Of a stretch of 64,000 bases of DNA, positions 63,272-64,000 are shown in pieces. The translations under genes and the position numbers were made by a program. Numbering within the stretch: the first letter of the stretch is position 1; each line of letters opens with the position of its first letter. This stretch comes from Beijerinckiaceae bacterium (lineage in GTDB: Bacteria; Pseudomonadota; Alphaproteobacteria; Rhizobiales; Beijerinckiaceae), in contig CANJNI010000024.1 in assembly GCA_947475995.1 (NCBI GenBank), positions 1 through 64,000 on the forward strand. The letters run 5' to 3'. Under the pieces are notes generated by a model. The model had not been told where the DNA came from, ran no database searches, and saw nothing but the letters and a program-made list of their open reading frames with translations.

Positions 63272-64000
63272 TCAGATCACGCCGTCCTTTTTCAACAGGT
63301 CGATTTCGTCCTTCGACAGGCCAAGCCAATCGCCATAGATCTCGCTGTTGCTGGCCCCCAGCGGCAGGTTGGGCTCCAGTGGCAAGCGAGGCAATCCGAC
63401 AAAATTGAGCGGCGTGCCGGGCATGTTCACGCGCCCGAGGGTGGGATGATCCATCGGTTGCAGGCTGCCGCGCGCCAGCATGTTACGGTCGTTCAGGACT
63501 TCCCTGAGATTGCGGACCGGCGCGCACGGAATGCCCTTGGCGAGCATCGCATCCGCGACGTGATCGCGGTCCCGGCCCGATGTCCAGTTCTCGATCAACT
63601 CGTCGACGAGTTCGAAATTCGCAACGCGCGCGGGCCTGGTCTTCAGACGCTCGTCGTCCTTCAGGTCCTCGCGGCCGATCACTTCCAGAATGGCTTTCCA
63701 GTGATGGTCGGCGGGCGCATTGACCACGACATAGCCGTTGCTGGCCGGGTAACAATTGTAGGGCGCAACGCCGAGGCCCCCGTGGCGGTTGCCAGTGCGC
63801 TCGGGAGCGGCGTCGCCACGCGCGTGAAACATGCCGTAGTTGGATGCGAGCGAAAAGAAGGTCGAATCCTGCATCGACACTTCGACCTGGCGTCCGCGCC
63901 CCGTGCGCTCGCGATCGTAGAGCGCGAGCATGATCGCCGAGAAAAGATGAATGCCGGCGAAGAAGTCGCAGAGCGCCGCGCCTGATTTTACCGGCGGTTG
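63272..64000 (-). CDS. Class III (CaiB/BaiF) CoA-transferase, N-terminal part outside the window
   Basis: The visible 242 C-terminal residues are a CaiB/BaiF CoA-transferase. The frame is open through the right edge, so the gene starts outside the window. The catalytic-Asp segment PVKSGAALCDFFAGIHLFSA is present (Asp at residue 12 of the visible part), followed by YDRERTGRGRQVEVSM and the small-domain motifs VIGREDLKDDERLK and RVNMPGTPLNFVG. It activates a carboxylate with CoA from a donor thioester. It may begin the pathway fed by the TctBA importer. Confidence 0.88.
   Translation of the reverse strand, partial: QPPVKSGAALCDFFAGIHLFSAIMLALYDRERTGRGRQVEVSMQDSTFFSLASNYGMFHARGDAAPERTGNRHGGLGVAPYNCYPASNGYVVVNAPADHHWKAILEVIGREDLKDDERLKTRPARVANFELVDELIENWTSGRDRDHVADAMLAKGIPCAPVRNLREVLNDRNMLARGSLQPMDHPTLGRVNMPGTPLNFVGLPRLPLEPNLPLGASNSEIYGDWLGLSKDEIDLLKKDGVI

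Overview
This window looks like chromosomal DNA of a GC-rich alphaproteobacterium, most likely a Hyphomicrobiales (Rhizobiales) member. The evidence is an alphaproteobacterial LexA box (GAAC-N7-GAAC) in front of an imuA-imuB-dnaE2 cassette, an Irr-type Fur-family regulator with a candidate Irr box, a BigR/SqrR-type ArsR regulator, and several Bug/TTT and Liv-type uptake systems. I saw no rRNA, tRNA, CRISPR array or prophage. All functions are inferred from recognisable families and motifs; no database search was run.

Layout. 1-148: right end of an IS21-like element that has truncated an autotransporter-type gene (133-1647, minus). 1920-7446: SOS mutasome imuA-imuB-dnaE2. 7547-13357: mixed housekeeping and accessory genes (PF10118 hydrolase, methyltransferase, LPS acyltransferase, an Asp/Glu-racemase-like protein lacking both catalytic cysteines, a HerA-like ATPase, PhnA/YjdM). 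13358-20047: three-gene minus-strand operon of two transglutaminase-fold proteins and an ATP-grasp/alpha-E fusion, divergent from a glutamate dehydrogenase gene. 21636-22996: an FNR-like box and a 4-8-4 dyad in front of two exported proteins of unknown function, one a Gln/Gly/Arg-rich low-complexity protein.

23017-29237: probable reactive-sulfur or redox-stress island. A BigR/SqrR-like repressor (Cys30 and Cys96) and two DUF2892 membrane proteins face a minus-strand operon of RND adaptor, RND permease, CxxC AhpD-like protein, rhodanese and thioredoxin 2. 29297-31579: methyltransferase, dual CDGSH protein, cupin and ROK sugar kinase.

31566-43619: probable hydroxycinnamate or related aromatic-acid locus: amidohydrolase, MarR regulator, crotonase, feruloyl-CoA-synthetase-like ligase, large acyl-CoA dehydrogenase, a complete Liv-type ABC importer, Irr and an FAH-family hydrolase. 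43808-48516: SbcD/SbcC-like pair of the YhaO/YhaN type.

48683-64000: accessory catabolic island. One arm is a Gfo/Idh dehydrogenase plus a Rieske oxygenase, as in phthalate-type pathways. The other is a minus-strand run of CoA-transferase, crotonase, GntR regulator, MmgE/PrpD, acyl-CoA dehydrogenase, CitE-like lyase and class II aldolase, which resembles itaconate-type C5-dicarboxylate modules. It is flanked by a complete TctB-TctA-Bug tripartite importer with its own promoter and terminator, an orphan Bug receptor, and a class III CoA-transferase that runs off the window.
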